Source of the DNA: Bacillota bacterium
Lineage (GTDB): Bacteria > Bacillota > Clostridia > Oscillospirales > Acutalibacteraceae
DNA: 5,868 nucleotides
Direction: 5' to 3'
NCBI GenBank assembly: GCA_023397245.1
Contig: JAEWUH010000198.1
Span: forward strand, 1-5,868
The notes below the pieces were generated by a model. It was not told where the DNA came from. It saw nothing but the letters and a program-made list of their open reading frames with translations, and did not search any database. Shown here piece by piece: positions 1 to 5,868 of the stretch; the first letter of the stretch is position 1; each line of letters opens with the position of its first letter. The position numbers and the translations under genes are program-made.

Positions 1-776
1 TTATCGGACAGGAACCGATCAAGCGCGAGAAGAACACCGGCACCGCCGAGTGATATCATATGGCAGTTAATCCGGTCACTGTCGGTTTCCTTGCACAGCG
101 TCCAGTAACTCATGGCCTCAATCGGGCTTTCAAATACGCAGACGGTGTCACTAGGGTTGCCAATACTGCCATCAATAACAAACGGATAGCTTTTATCGGA
201 ACCGGCTACATCACGTTTGAAGATTTTAGTATAGGAATTTGTCGAACGCTGTGAAGCGTACCGGGCAACGTTTTGATTGTCATAGCCTACCATCACAAGG
301 TTACTGTAAGCTGCGCTTTGATATATCTTATTTTTGAAAACCAAATTTTTAACTAGGCCCTCATCAATTCCCCGTTCCTTAATGAGATAGGCAAAGATAA
401 TTCTAAAGTTATCGGCACGTTTCGGCAGAACAAATTCCTTTTTTTCTGGGGGCGGGATCACCGTATTATGTACCGGGCCGACCGGTGCAGACATATTGAC
501 CGTTCCGGCCAGAATACAAACGGCTTCCTGAATGTCTTTTCCCTCGTATTGCTGAATAAAATCAAGCGCATGGCCGTGTAAATGCTGAGAATTCCAATGC
601 CATTTTCCATTCATCTCAAACACCATACTGTCATGCTCTTTCAGGTGGTATTCATTTCCTTCCCTCACAAGATCGTAGCCTCGTGAAAGGGCATATTGGA
701 GAGCATTGTTGTTCTCCGTTGCCTTTTGCAGTTCTTCATCGGTATAGTAAAGTGTTCCTGTTCTGCTGACTGACAT
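1..776 (-). CDS. DUF3991/Toprim domain protein of a conjugative element (partial, C-terminus off the left edge)
   Basis: The frame is open from an ATG at 776 to the left edge: 258 complete codons and no stop, so the C-terminus is missing. GGAGGA six bases upstream (783-788) fixes the start. Residues about 24-90 resemble the CHC2 primase-type zinc-finger fold as found in element-borne Toprim proteins (RGYDLVREGNEYHLKEHDS, then WHWNSQHLHGHALDFI), but no cysteine occurs before C87, so zinc binding is unlikely. Residues about 116-185 (LPKRADNFRIIFAYLIKERG onward) match the DUF3991 region. From about 211, VCVFESPIEAMSYW looks like the first Toprim strand with its conserved glutamate (E216); the aspartate motif expected later lies near or beyond the edge. 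Toprim folds occur in primases, topoisomerases and nucleases, so a role in DNA processing of the element is inferred; the exact reaction is unknown. It is the last gene visible in the operon, separated from the gene before it by 43 nt with a hairpin. Confidence 0.86.
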   Translation of the reverse strand, partial: MSVSRTGTLYYTDEELQKATENNNALQYALSRGYDLVREGNEYHLKEHDSMVFEMNGKWHWNSQHLHGHALDFIQQYEGKDIQEAVCILAGTVNMSAPVGPVHNTVIPPPEKKEFVLPKRADNFRIIFAYLIKERGIDEGLVKNLVFKNKIYQSAAYSNLVMVGYDNQNVARYASQRSTNSYTKIFKRDVAGSDKSYPFVIDGSIGNPSDTVCVFESPIEAMSYWTLCKETDSDRINCHMISLGGAGVLLALDRFLSD

Positions 777-782
777 ACTAAT

Positions 783-788
783 TCCTCC
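783..788 (-). promoter_or_regulatory. Ribosome binding site of the DUF3991/Toprim gene
   Basis: The minus strand reads GGAGGA, ending six bases before the ATG at 776. This is a near-consensus SD site at ideal spacing. It decides the start codon and gives this gene its own initiation signal downstream of the hairpin, independent of coupling to the preceding gene. Confidence 0.8.
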
Positions 789-796
789 AATCTGTC

Positions 797-838
797 AAAA
801 ATGTTAAGGGCAGGGCAGCTTAATGCTGCTCTGCCCTT
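797..838 (-). terminator. Terminator-like hairpin overlapping the stop codon of the 165-aa gene
   Basis: Two 14-base arms (806-819 and 825-838) pair with a single mismatch around a 5-base loop. On the minus strand the stem is AAGGGCAGAGCAGC, the loop ATTAA, then GCTGCCCTGCCCTT. The TAA stop codon of the preceding gene falls inside the loop region, so the upstream arm codes for the last residues of that protein. The stem is GC-rich and is followed, after AACA, by TTTTT (801-797). The 4-base offset between stem and T-run makes it less than ideal, so it could be a leaky intrinsic terminator or an mRNA-stabilising 3' stem. On the plus strand it is followed only by a broken T-run (TTTGTTTGG), so plus-strand termination is weaker. 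Confidence 0.6.
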
Positions 839-1317
839 TGTTTGGATAATAAATAATTTATGAGCCATGTACGCAATCGGACGCTCAGGGATTCGTGCTG
901 CACGGCGAATTTTCGTAAATCGATCATCTGTGTCTGGGTGATAAAGAAATACATCGCCGTATCGAAATCTTTGTAAGTCGTATTTTTTACCTCGCCGGTA
1001 TTGGTGCGTACATAGGTTACATAAGCCGGATGCATGGTACCGGTATCGAAAAAGGTTGTCATCTGGCTGCCTCTGTAACTTGCAAGCAGGAATTCGCTTG
1101 CGCCTACACTTTCTAGTCCCTGATTCTGATTAACGTAATCGATGATCTCCCGGATATTGCTTTGCTCACCGGCATCGGAAACAAGCTTAACCGTCAGATC
1201 AGGAAGAATGAAACCGATCGGACGGTTGTTTTTAAACACTACCAGATATTTTTCCAGCTTGCCCTGTTCCTCAACCGTGTAACCGAGCTTTTCAAGATAG
1301 GCAACAATCTTTTCCAT
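820..1317 (-). CDS. Unrecognised 165-aa protein, paralogue of the N-terminus of its upstream neighbour
   Basis: I do not recognise a named family. The protein is soluble-looking, with no signal peptide or membrane segment. Residues 1-50 form a small alpha/beta unit: a helix ending in LEKLGYTVEE, a strand KYLVVFK, then NNRPIGFILPDLTVKLVSD. Residues 51-130 include NQGLE (65-69) and an aromatic strand-rich stretch. The whole of residues 1-128 aligns by eye, almost without gaps, with residues 1-129 of the 488-aa protein encoded just upstream, so the two genes probably arose by duplication. The C-terminal part (130-165) is helical and basic (LRKF, RLRTWLINYLLSKQR) and has no counterpart in the neighbour. 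The ATG follows the upstream stop codon by 3 nt and has an AAAGGAG site at longer than usual spacing. The stop codon sits in a hairpin loop. A role accessory to conjugation or to the element is inferred only from position. Confidence 0.85.
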   Translation of the reverse strand: MEKIVAYLEKLGYTVEEQGKLEKYLVVFKNNRPIGFILPDLTVKLVSDAGEQSNIREIIDYVNQNQGLESVGASEFLLASYRGSQMTTFFDTGTMHPAYVTYVRTNTGEVKNTTYKDFDTAMYFFITQTQMIDLRKFAVQHESLSVRLRTWLINYLLSKQRAEQH

Positions 1318-1320
1318 TAA

Positions 1321-2787
1321 CTATTCACGCTCCTTTGTCTGCTGCTCTTTTGTCTGTTCTGCAGGACGTTCCTGCACAGCAGCCGTATTCTGCCGGTCAG
1401 CCTTTTCTTGGGAAACTTTCAGCTTGTCAGAGAGCGTAGACGGTTCTTTGTAATCGCCGTGCTGAAGCTTTTGCTCAAATTCAGCGTGGTCGGCCGTTCC
1501 GAACTTGGCAATCATTTCAGCTTTGACTGCATCATATCTTTCTGGATTGAAGCCGTCCAGTGTTAGGAGTAAGCCATACATATCAACAAATTGCTGAACG
1601 ATTTCCGGTTGTTTCACCGGTTCTGCTGCACCCTTTTCCGTGCGGTCTTCGCCCTGATCCGGTTGCTGCACGGAAAATGCGGGCTGCACATTCCCTATTT
1701 CCTCACGAACCTTCGTAAGGAATCCTCTATCCGACTGAATTGCCTGAATAAAAGTTTCTGTCAATGTTGGGTTGGCAAAAATCATAGAGGCAAGGTTCTG
1801 TACCTCGTGAACCGTGAGCGTCTGCGGAATAATCGGAGAAACAGGAGCCGGAATTTCCTGATTCACAACTTCAGCAACGGGTTCCTTTTGCTGGGTGACT
1901 TCCTGCTTTTCGTGGTTCTCGCGCCTGATTTCTTCAACCATAGCGTTTATTTTGGCCATCTGCTCTTTTGTAGCCTGATCGGTATATGTAACCTCATGCT
2001 TTTCATTGACGGTTGCAATTTCCTGCTGCTGTTCGTTCTGTATCGCATAATGGCGGCCTTTGGAGGTAAAGATCACCTTCAGGGCAAGGCCGATTTCTTT
2101 GAGATGTTCCTTCAGCTTCTCAAAGAAGGACGGCAGCATGACCTTATTCGGGTTTGTGTCGATGTAGGTGTCCGTAAGAAAGCGTTTCGTTTTTGCATCG
2201 TCGGTGATGACGGTGACGCGGTTGTCCTTTCCGATATAGCCCACAAGGTTGTTGTCCTGATCGATGATCTCATACGCACGGTAGGAGTCATGAACTGATT
2301 CGGCAAGGGAATAGCCCTTTTCTTTGATGGCGTCAATGAACTTTTGGATTCTGTCCGCCTCATGCGCCGGTGTCGGAATCTGTCCGACAACCAGCCCAGA
2401 TCGGGAAGCGAAGTCTTGTGCGGCCAGATTCTTGTCATACGACGAACCGCGCAGGACAAGGTTCTTATCCTCGTCCTCGTAATAAATGTTGTAGATCGGC
2501 TTCTCCGCTTCAAAATCATACGTTGTCGTGAACAGGACGTCCTGATACTGGGAAAGCTTGTATTCCCCCTGAATTTCCTCAAGCCCCTGATTGTTTAAAG
2601 CGAAGGAAATTGCTTTTTGCAGACTCTCTTTTTTGGCTTCGTGCTCCGGCAGCAGCTTCAAGGAGAAATCCTCCATCATAAAGCCGACCAGCTCATTCCC
2701 CTTTTTCAGCGTACAGGGAAGAACGTCATTTCCGATACTGACGGCCTCGTAGCCGGATTTGGTTAGCATGTCCATTACGTTATTCAT
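1321..2787 (-). CDS. Unrecognised 488-aa protein with three copies of a small repeated domain
   Basis: I do not recognise a named family. There is no signal peptide or membrane helix, so it is probably cytoplasmic. Three divergent copies of a unit of about 50 residues are visible: 1-48 (LTKSGYEAVSIGN, then NELVGFMMEDFSLKLL), 146-198 (IKEKGYSLAES, then NNLVGYIGKDNRVTVITDD) and 219-270 (LKEIGLALKV, then QQEIATVNEKHEVTYTD). Each is a helix, a Gly-Tyr turn, a strand, then a hydrophobic-Gly strand with Asp and a closing strand. Copy 1 continues into residues 49-129, a region shared with the 165-aa protein downstream. A charged and proline-rich linker (about 285-322) leads to two helical stretches (about 323-365 and 392-445), and the tail is rich in Gln, Lys and Glu. 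The start is supported by AAAGGAGG nine bases upstream and overlaps the DUF4315-like gene by 8 nt. In related clostridial elements, as I recall, a secreted DUF4366 protein often follows DUF4315; this soluble protein is not that. Confidence 0.87.
   Translation of the reverse strand: MNNVMDMLTKSGYEAVSIGNDVLPCTLKKGNELVGFMMEDFSLKLLPEHEAKKESLQKAISFALNNQGLEEIQGEYKLSQYQDVLFTTTYDFEAEKPIYNIYYEDEDKNLVLRGSSYDKNLAAQDFASRSGLVVGQIPTPAHEADRIQKFIDAIKEKGYSLAESVHDSYRAYEIIDQDNNLVGYIGKDNRVTVITDDAKTKRFLTDTYIDTNPNKVMLPSFFEKLKEHLKEIGLALKVIFTSKGRHYAIQNEQQQEIATVNEKHEVTYTDQATKEQMAKINAMVEEIRRENHEKQEVTQQKEPVAEVVNQEIPAPVSPIIPQTLTVHEVQNLASMIFANPTLTETFIQAIQSDRGFLTKVREEIGNVQPAFSVQQPDQGEDRTEKGAAEPVKQPEIVQQFVDMYGLLLTLDGFNPERYDAVKAEMIAKFGTADHAEFEQKLQHGDYKEPSTLSDKLKVSQEKADRQNTAAVQERPAEQTKEQQTKERE
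1330..1336 (-). promoter_or_regulatory. Ribosome binding site of the 165-aa gene, long spacing
   Basis: The minus strand reads AAAGGAG with 12 bases between it and the ATG at 1317, longer than the usual 5-9. The site lies inside the last codons of the 488-aa gene, whose TAG ends 3 nt before the ATG. Reinitiation by ribosomes finishing the upstream gene is therefore likely to contribute. Confidence 0.5.
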
Positions 2788-3085
2788 TTGTGTTTTCCTC
2801 CTTTGTTATTTGAAAAGCGGAACTGGTTCCGCTTTTTTCTGTACTTGGCTCCTGAGAAACAGCCATCATACCCATCAGACCGTCAACGTCCTTGTTTTTA
2901 ATCGCTTCCACAATAGCGCTTACTGCATACCCCTGTGCTGAAAGGGAATTGAGGTTATTCATCAGCTCTGTGTTTTCAAGCTCCCTAATTCTTACTTCCT
3001 TTTCCTTTATTCCGTCCTGCAGCTTCACAATCCTCTGCTTGTCTTTGGAAATTGATTCTTTTAGTTTTGCGATCCGTTCATTCAT
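2780..3085 (-). CDS. DUF4315-like small coiled-coil protein
   Basis: This is a 101-residue cytoplasmic protein. Residues about 3-40 form a heptad-like, strongly charged helix (RIAKLKESISKDKQRIVKLQ, ending RIRELENTEL), followed by a second helical region (SLSAQGYAVSAIVEAIKNKD) and a polar tail. The layout of coiled coil, RELEN-type motif and short second helix is that of the DUF4315 proteins found between the peptidase gene and later genes in clostridial conjugative elements; I identify it by pattern and position. Members have no established function, and an oligomeric structural or assembly role is only a guess from the coiled coil. The ATG shares an ATGA overlap with the stop of the M23 gene, with AGGAG ten bases upstream (3096-3100), so translation is probably coupled. 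The 3' end carries a perfect inverted repeat. Confidence 0.82.
   Translation of the reverse strand: MNERIAKLKESISKDKQRIVKLQDGIKEKEVRIRELENTELMNNLNSLSAQGYAVSAIVEAIKNKDVDGLMGMMAVSQEPSTEKSGTSSAFQITKEENTNE
2797..2804 (-). promoter_or_regulatory. Ribosome binding site of the 488-aa gene
   Basis: The minus strand reads AAAGGAGG, the strongest SD match in the window, nine bases before the ATG at 2787. It lies within the last codons of the DUF4315-like gene and selects this start over the later in-frame ATG codons at residues 5 and 7. Confidence 0.75.
2813..2838. terminator. Perfect inverted repeat with T-runs, possible bidirectional terminator or processing stem
   Basis: Arms 2813-2823 (AAAAGCGGAAC) and 2826-2836 (GTTCCGCTTTT) are perfectly complementary, giving a 10-bp stem with a 4-base loop. 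Read on the plus strand, the stem runs straight into TTTTTT (2833-2838), the textbook form of an intrinsic terminator, which here would stop antisense transcription. Read on the minus strand, the direction of the genes, it ends in TTTTC, a weaker terminator form. It lies inside the 3' coding part of the DUF4315-like gene, 8 bases upstream of the SD site of the next gene. It could attenuate the operon, be an mRNA cleavage or stability element, or be only a consequence of the coding sequence. Confidence 0.45.
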
Positions 3086-4827
3086 TCTTTTGCGACTCCT
3101 TTCAGATATGGAGATGGATTTACATGATGGCCTTTTATCCGGAATTCAAAATGACAATGCGGCCCGGTGGAACGTCCTGTACTTCCTACTTTTGCTATAA
3201 CCTGCCCCTGTCTTACCACATCCCCCTTTTTCACAACCAACGCACTGTTATGGCCGTATAGCGTTTGAACTCCGTTTTTATGCTGAATGATGACACAGTT
3301 ACCAAACCCACTATTCCAACCGGCGCGAATAACGGTGCCGTCCGCAGAAGCCAAAACTGAAGTGCCCATTGCAGCCGGAATGTCCAGCCCGGTATGGAAA
3401 GCGCTCTCGGCTTTGGTGATCGGATCAATTCTTACTCCATAACCGGAGGATATGTAGGAATGGCCGGGAACAGGCCATTGGAATTCCCCGTCACCAACCG
3501 GATAGTAGCCTGATGTGGTTGTGTTAGGCGTGTCCCCAGTTTCACCGGCAATTTGATAAAGGAAATCCAGCATATCAAGAACTTTTTTTTGCTTTTCTTG
3601 GGTATATCCGCACTTTCCGATTATCTCCTCCGGAGAATATACATGAACCTGAATCGTAATGTGATGAATGGTTTTAGCTGTGATGATTGACGTTCCGGAA
3701 GCCACCGGTATTTCCTCTTTTACTTTTTCGCTTGTTTTGGTGACGGAATAGGTATTGATCAGGCCGTGGCAATCCTCCAGCTTCGCTTTATTCTCCGGGG
3801 TGAGGTCGATTACAACCCAGTCCCCGGTGGCCATAATTGCCAGCACGTTCGGATCCGTATTAATCTGTTCATCCCCTTCGATCTTCACAGTATTGTCCTT
3901 GTCTTTTTCATACTGTGCTTTTAGTGCATCGACTTTTTCAAGAAAATCGTTGTCCAGCTGCTCCACATATTCTGTCAGCTCCGGATGTTCGGTCGTGGTT
4001 CCTTTGATTTCGGCCATAAAGGACGAACTCATCTGGAAAATTATCATCACAACGAGCACAATGGCACCGGCAATGGCTAGAATCTTTAACGTGGCCGGAT
4101 TCATAACCGCTTTTGATACAATCGTTATGGCTTTCCCGGCTTTTCTCGTTATGATCTGGGAAGTTTTATTGACAGCAGCTCTTGAAGCCCTTTTCGCTGC
4201 AAATTTTGTTCCGCGCACGGCTCGGCGTCCTGTTTTGAAAGATCGATAACCGGAGAGCCGGTTCCGGAATGATTTGATGTTGCGGATACCATGCTGAAGC
4301 CGGAAATTTGCATTTGCAGAGCTGCCCACGGCAGATAAGCCGAGATTATCATTCTCCTGCAGATCCTCTGCGGTAGACTCCTCTGCACGTAAAAGCATGG
4401 AGCGCCGATATGACATCGGCACTTTTGGTTTATCGGTTTCCGAACGCACAGCGCCGTTCAGAAGTTTGGGAGCTGCCATGTTGTTTTTGGGAATCGTCTG
4501 AGGAGATGTCTTAGCCAAAGAATATTTACTGCCATTGCTCTGTGAATTTGCTTTCGCCGGTAATGATAGACGGTCGTTTGCATTTATGCCGTCATTCTTC
4601 TGCTGATAGAAACTTCCTTGCTGCGAACTATGGTTATTACGTTGGCCGACTGCACGGTGATCCGGAGAAGCATTTGGTTCGTCTGCAGCGTAGATCTGCT
4701 CGTCCTTTGCGTTGTATTTTGTTTCTTGGCCGTAATGACTGAGTGTCAGCATCTTCGTCTCGCCGGTTACTAGGTTTTCTTCCTTCATCCCTTCCCGGGT
4801 GTACTTGATTACCTTTTTCTCCTGCAT
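3082..4827 (-). CDS. CD1108-like membrane-anchored M23 (LytM-type) peptidoglycan endopeptidase of a conjugation apparatus
   Basis: At 581 residues this is probably the cell-wall hydrolase that opens peptidoglycan for the mating channel. Residues 1-175 are polar and low in complexity (Asn, Ser, Gln). Residues about 180-235 are strongly basic (FRNRLSGYRSFKTGRRAVRG and following), and residues 244-266 form one transmembrane helix (LKILAIAGAIVLVVMIIF). This charge pattern puts the N-terminus in the cytoplasm and the C-terminus outside. Residues about 280-425 resemble the extracytoplasmic part of CD1108-family mobile-element proteins (NVLAIMA, later YSPEEIIGKCGYTQEKQ). The M23 domain spans about 452-576 with its zinc and catalytic residues intact: H478 and D482 in HTGLD, H526 in YGHNS, and H557/H559 in GPHCHFEF. 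Elements of this kind often carry NlpC/P60 or lysozyme-like domains instead; neither is seen here. The start lies 4 nt after the VirB4 stop with only a weak SD (GGGTGAG), implying coupled translation. The stop overlaps the next start by ATGA. Confidence 0.93.
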   Translation of the reverse strand: MQEKKVIKYTREGMKEENLVTGETKMLTLSHYGQETKYNAKDEQIYAADEPNASPDHRAVGQRNNHSSQQGSFYQQKNDGINANDRLSLPAKANSQSNGSKYSLAKTSPQTIPKNNMAAPKLLNGAVRSETDKPKVPMSYRRSMLLRAEESTAEDLQENDNLGLSAVGSSANANFRLQHGIRNIKSFRNRLSGYRSFKTGRRAVRGTKFAAKRASRAAVNKTSQIITRKAGKAITIVSKAVMNPATLKILAIAGAIVLVVMIIFQMSSSFMAEIKGTTTEHPELTEYVEQLDNDFLEKVDALKAQYEKDKDNTVKIEGDEQINTDPNVLAIMATGDWVVIDLTPENKAKLEDCHGLINTYSVTKTSEKVKEEIPVASGTSIITAKTIHHITIQVHVYSPEEIIGKCGYTQEKQKKVLDMLDFLYQIAGETGDTPNTTTSGYYPVGDGEFQWPVPGHSYISSGYGVRIDPITKAESAFHTGLDIPAAMGTSVLASADGTVIRAGWNSGFGNCVIIQHKNGVQTLYGHNSALVVKKGDVVRQGQVIAKVGSTGRSTGPHCHFEFRIKGHHVNPSPYLKGVAKE

Positions 4828-4831
4828 TTAC

Positions 4832-5868
4832 TCACCCAGCTTTTTTCTTGTTGCCGATATCTGTTGAGAAGATTTCAAACAGCTTTGTCCCTTCTTCAAA
4901 CCGGTTATTGAATTCAATGATACTGTTGCCTGCCTTGAATAAGCCGGTTCCTTTATCGCAGGATAACAGCTTTTTGACCTGTTTATCGGAGAGAGTCATA
5001 ACCTGAGTGAGATCCGAAATCATATCCGGTTTCTGACGGTACAGCATGATAAACTCGGAGTTGGAAATCAAAGCCTTCGCGTCCTCGCTCTTGCATACGT
5101 CTCTGACTTCCTGTGTCATGCCGGTTGCGATAAGGCCATACTTGCGGCCTCGTTTCCAACTGTTAATCAACCATTCGGCAGTGCATGAATTTTTCAGGCT
5201 ATGGTGAACTTCATCATTCCACAGCCATGTATTCTTATTAAGAGCCTGGTTCTTTGAAATGTGATTCCAACAAAAATCCTGAATGATGGACATACCCATG
5301 ACTTTCAGCTGACTGCCTAATCCTTTGGTGTTGAAGCAGATCAGGCGGTTATTAATATTCACATTCGTCTTGCTGGCAAAGATATTCAGAGAGCCTTCGA
5401 TGTAAATTTCCAGTGCACTGACAAGATACTTTGCCTGTGATTCTTTCTGCTGCTGTAAGACTTTATAGAAATCCATGAACGTTGGAATATTTTCCTCACA
5501 AGGATCATCCAAATACGCCTTGTAAATCTCACGTACACAACGGTCAATGATCGACCGCATAACGGGATCAATTCCATCATGGTAATTGAGCGTGACCTCA
5601 ATGAGGGAGATAATAAAGTCGGATTTAAATGCTACCGGGTTCGGATCTTCCTCGCCGCCATAATACTGGTTAATATCAAAAGGATTGAACTTTGTTTTCG
5701 CAGAATTGGAGACTTCAATAACCTGACCTCCGAGTAAGTTTACAAGTTTCGTAAATTCACCGTCCGGATCGATGATGATGATATCGTCGTTAGTGCGCCA
5801 GAAGCATTCCCATAATTCGCCCTTTGTACCCATCGACTTACCGGATCCGGAACCGCCGAATACAAAGC
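4832..5868 (-). CDS. VirB4-like conjugal transfer ATPase, CD1110-like (partial, N-terminus off the right edge)
   Basis: This is the ATPase that powers a type IV secretion-like mating channel at the cytoplasmic membrane. The frame is open to the right edge, giving 344 visible residues. The ATG at 5833 is internal, because the frame continues upstream into FVFGGSGSGKS, the Walker A P-loop (5834-5857). Next come DDIIIIDPDGEF, the VirB4/TraC-type IDP-EF motif, and NPFDINQYYGGEEDPN. Walker B is NTWLWNDEVHHSL, and then WKRGRKYGLIATGMTQEVRD carries the conserved Thr-Gln sensor motif. The tail SNSEFIMLYRQ, LSDKQVKKLL and GTGLFKAGNSIIEF is typical of this family. All nucleotide-binding motifs are present, so the enzyme is probably active. 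The residue before the Walker B acidic pair is Asn rather than the usual hydrophobic residue. Family members are roughly 750-850 residues, so about half, the N-terminal domain, is missing from the window. The TGA stop is 4 nt from the M23 start. Confidence 0.95.
   Translation of the reverse strand, partial: FVFGGSGSGKSMGTKGELWECFWRTNDDIIIIDPDGEFTKLVNLLGGQVIEVSNSAKTKFNPFDINQYYGGEEDPNPVAFKSDFIISLIEVTLNYHDGIDPVMRSIIDRCVREIYKAYLDDPCEENIPTFMDFYKVLQQQKESQAKYLVSALEIYIEGSLNIFASKTNVNINNRLICFNTKGLGSQLKVMGMSIIQDFCWNHISKNQALNKNTWLWNDEVHHSLKNSCTAEWLINSWKRGRKYGLIATGMTQEVRDVCKSEDAKALISNSEFIMLYRQKPDMISDLTQVMTLSDKQVKKLLSCDKGTGLFKAGNSIIEFNNRFEEGTKLFEIFSTDIGNKKKAG

Noticed and set aside
770..798. TTGACA on the minus strand (793-798) as a promoter -35 for the Toprim gene
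   Set aside because: At 17 bases spacing the -10 position falls at the gene's own start and reads TGTCAG, nothing like TATAAT, and the transcript would lack the SD site.
665..868. Minus-strand 67-codon frame across the gap between the 165-aa and Toprim genes
   Set aside because: It overlaps the ends of two better supported genes in another frame, spans the hairpin, and has no SD.
1591..2298. Plus-strand open frame of 235 codons
   Set aside because: It lies wholly opposite the 488-aa gene, its product is rich in Phe, Leu, Cys and Arg with no recognisable domain, and no SD or neighbouring plus-strand gene supports it.
2112..2582. Minus-strand 156-codon frame overlapping the 488-aa gene
   Set aside because: The product is dominated by Arg, Ser and Thr as expected of an out-of-frame reading, and the overlapping 488-aa frame shows repeat homology to its neighbour.
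3755..4249. Plus-strand open frame of 164 codons with hydrophobic stretches
   Set aside because: It is antisense to the M23 gene; the hydrophobic stretch mirrors the membrane-helix and basic region of the real gene, and there is no supporting start signal.
4248..4263. Small inverted repeat AACCGG-agag-CCGGTT
   Set aside because: Only six base pairs, inside coding sequence of the M23 protein's basic region and with no T-run; expected by chance in a window of this size.
4832..5833. VirB4 gene starting at the ATG at 5833
   Set aside because: The frame continues upstream without a stop into the Walker A motif GGSGSGKS, so this Met is internal and the gene is cut by the window edge.

Overview
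The window is a fragment of the conjugation region of an integrative conjugative element (ICE/CTn type) from a Gram-positive host, most likely a clostridial Firmicute. This rests on the protein families: a VirB4-like ATPase resembling the CD1110 family, a membrane-anchored M23 peptidase resembling the CD1108 family, a DUF4315-type coiled-coil protein, and a DUF3991/Toprim protein. It also rests on purine-rich Shine-Dalgarno (SD) sites and the moderate base composition. All six genes lie on the minus strand, so transcription runs from high to low coordinates. No insertion sequence, tRNA, rRNA, CRISPR array or attachment site is visible.

In transcription order: (1) the C-terminal half of the VirB4-like ATPase, whose Walker A motif sits at the right edge and whose N-terminus lies outside; (2) after 4 nt, a 581-residue bitopic membrane protein with an extracytoplasmic LytM/M23 endopeptidase domain; (3) overlapping by 4 nt (ATGA), a 101-residue DUF4315-like protein; (4) overlapping by 8 nt, an unrecognised 488-residue protein built on a repeated domain of about 50 residues; (5) after 3 nt, a 165-residue protein that is a shortened paralogue of the N-terminus of (4); (6) after a 43-nt gap holding a terminator-like hairpin, the start of a DUF3991/Toprim protein that runs off the left edge.

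The VirB4 ATPase would energise the mating channel. The M23 protein would open peptidoglycan locally for channel assembly. DUF4315 proteins accompany this module in related elements, with unknown role. The Toprim/DUF3991 protein probably acts on DNA after transfer or during element replication. The least explained part is the pair of paralogous repeat-domain proteins at about 820-2787. Two terminator-like hairpins, each at the 3' end of a gene within this tight operon, suggest that downstream expression is stepped down. There is no stretch over 300 bases without a gene; the longest gap is 43 nt.
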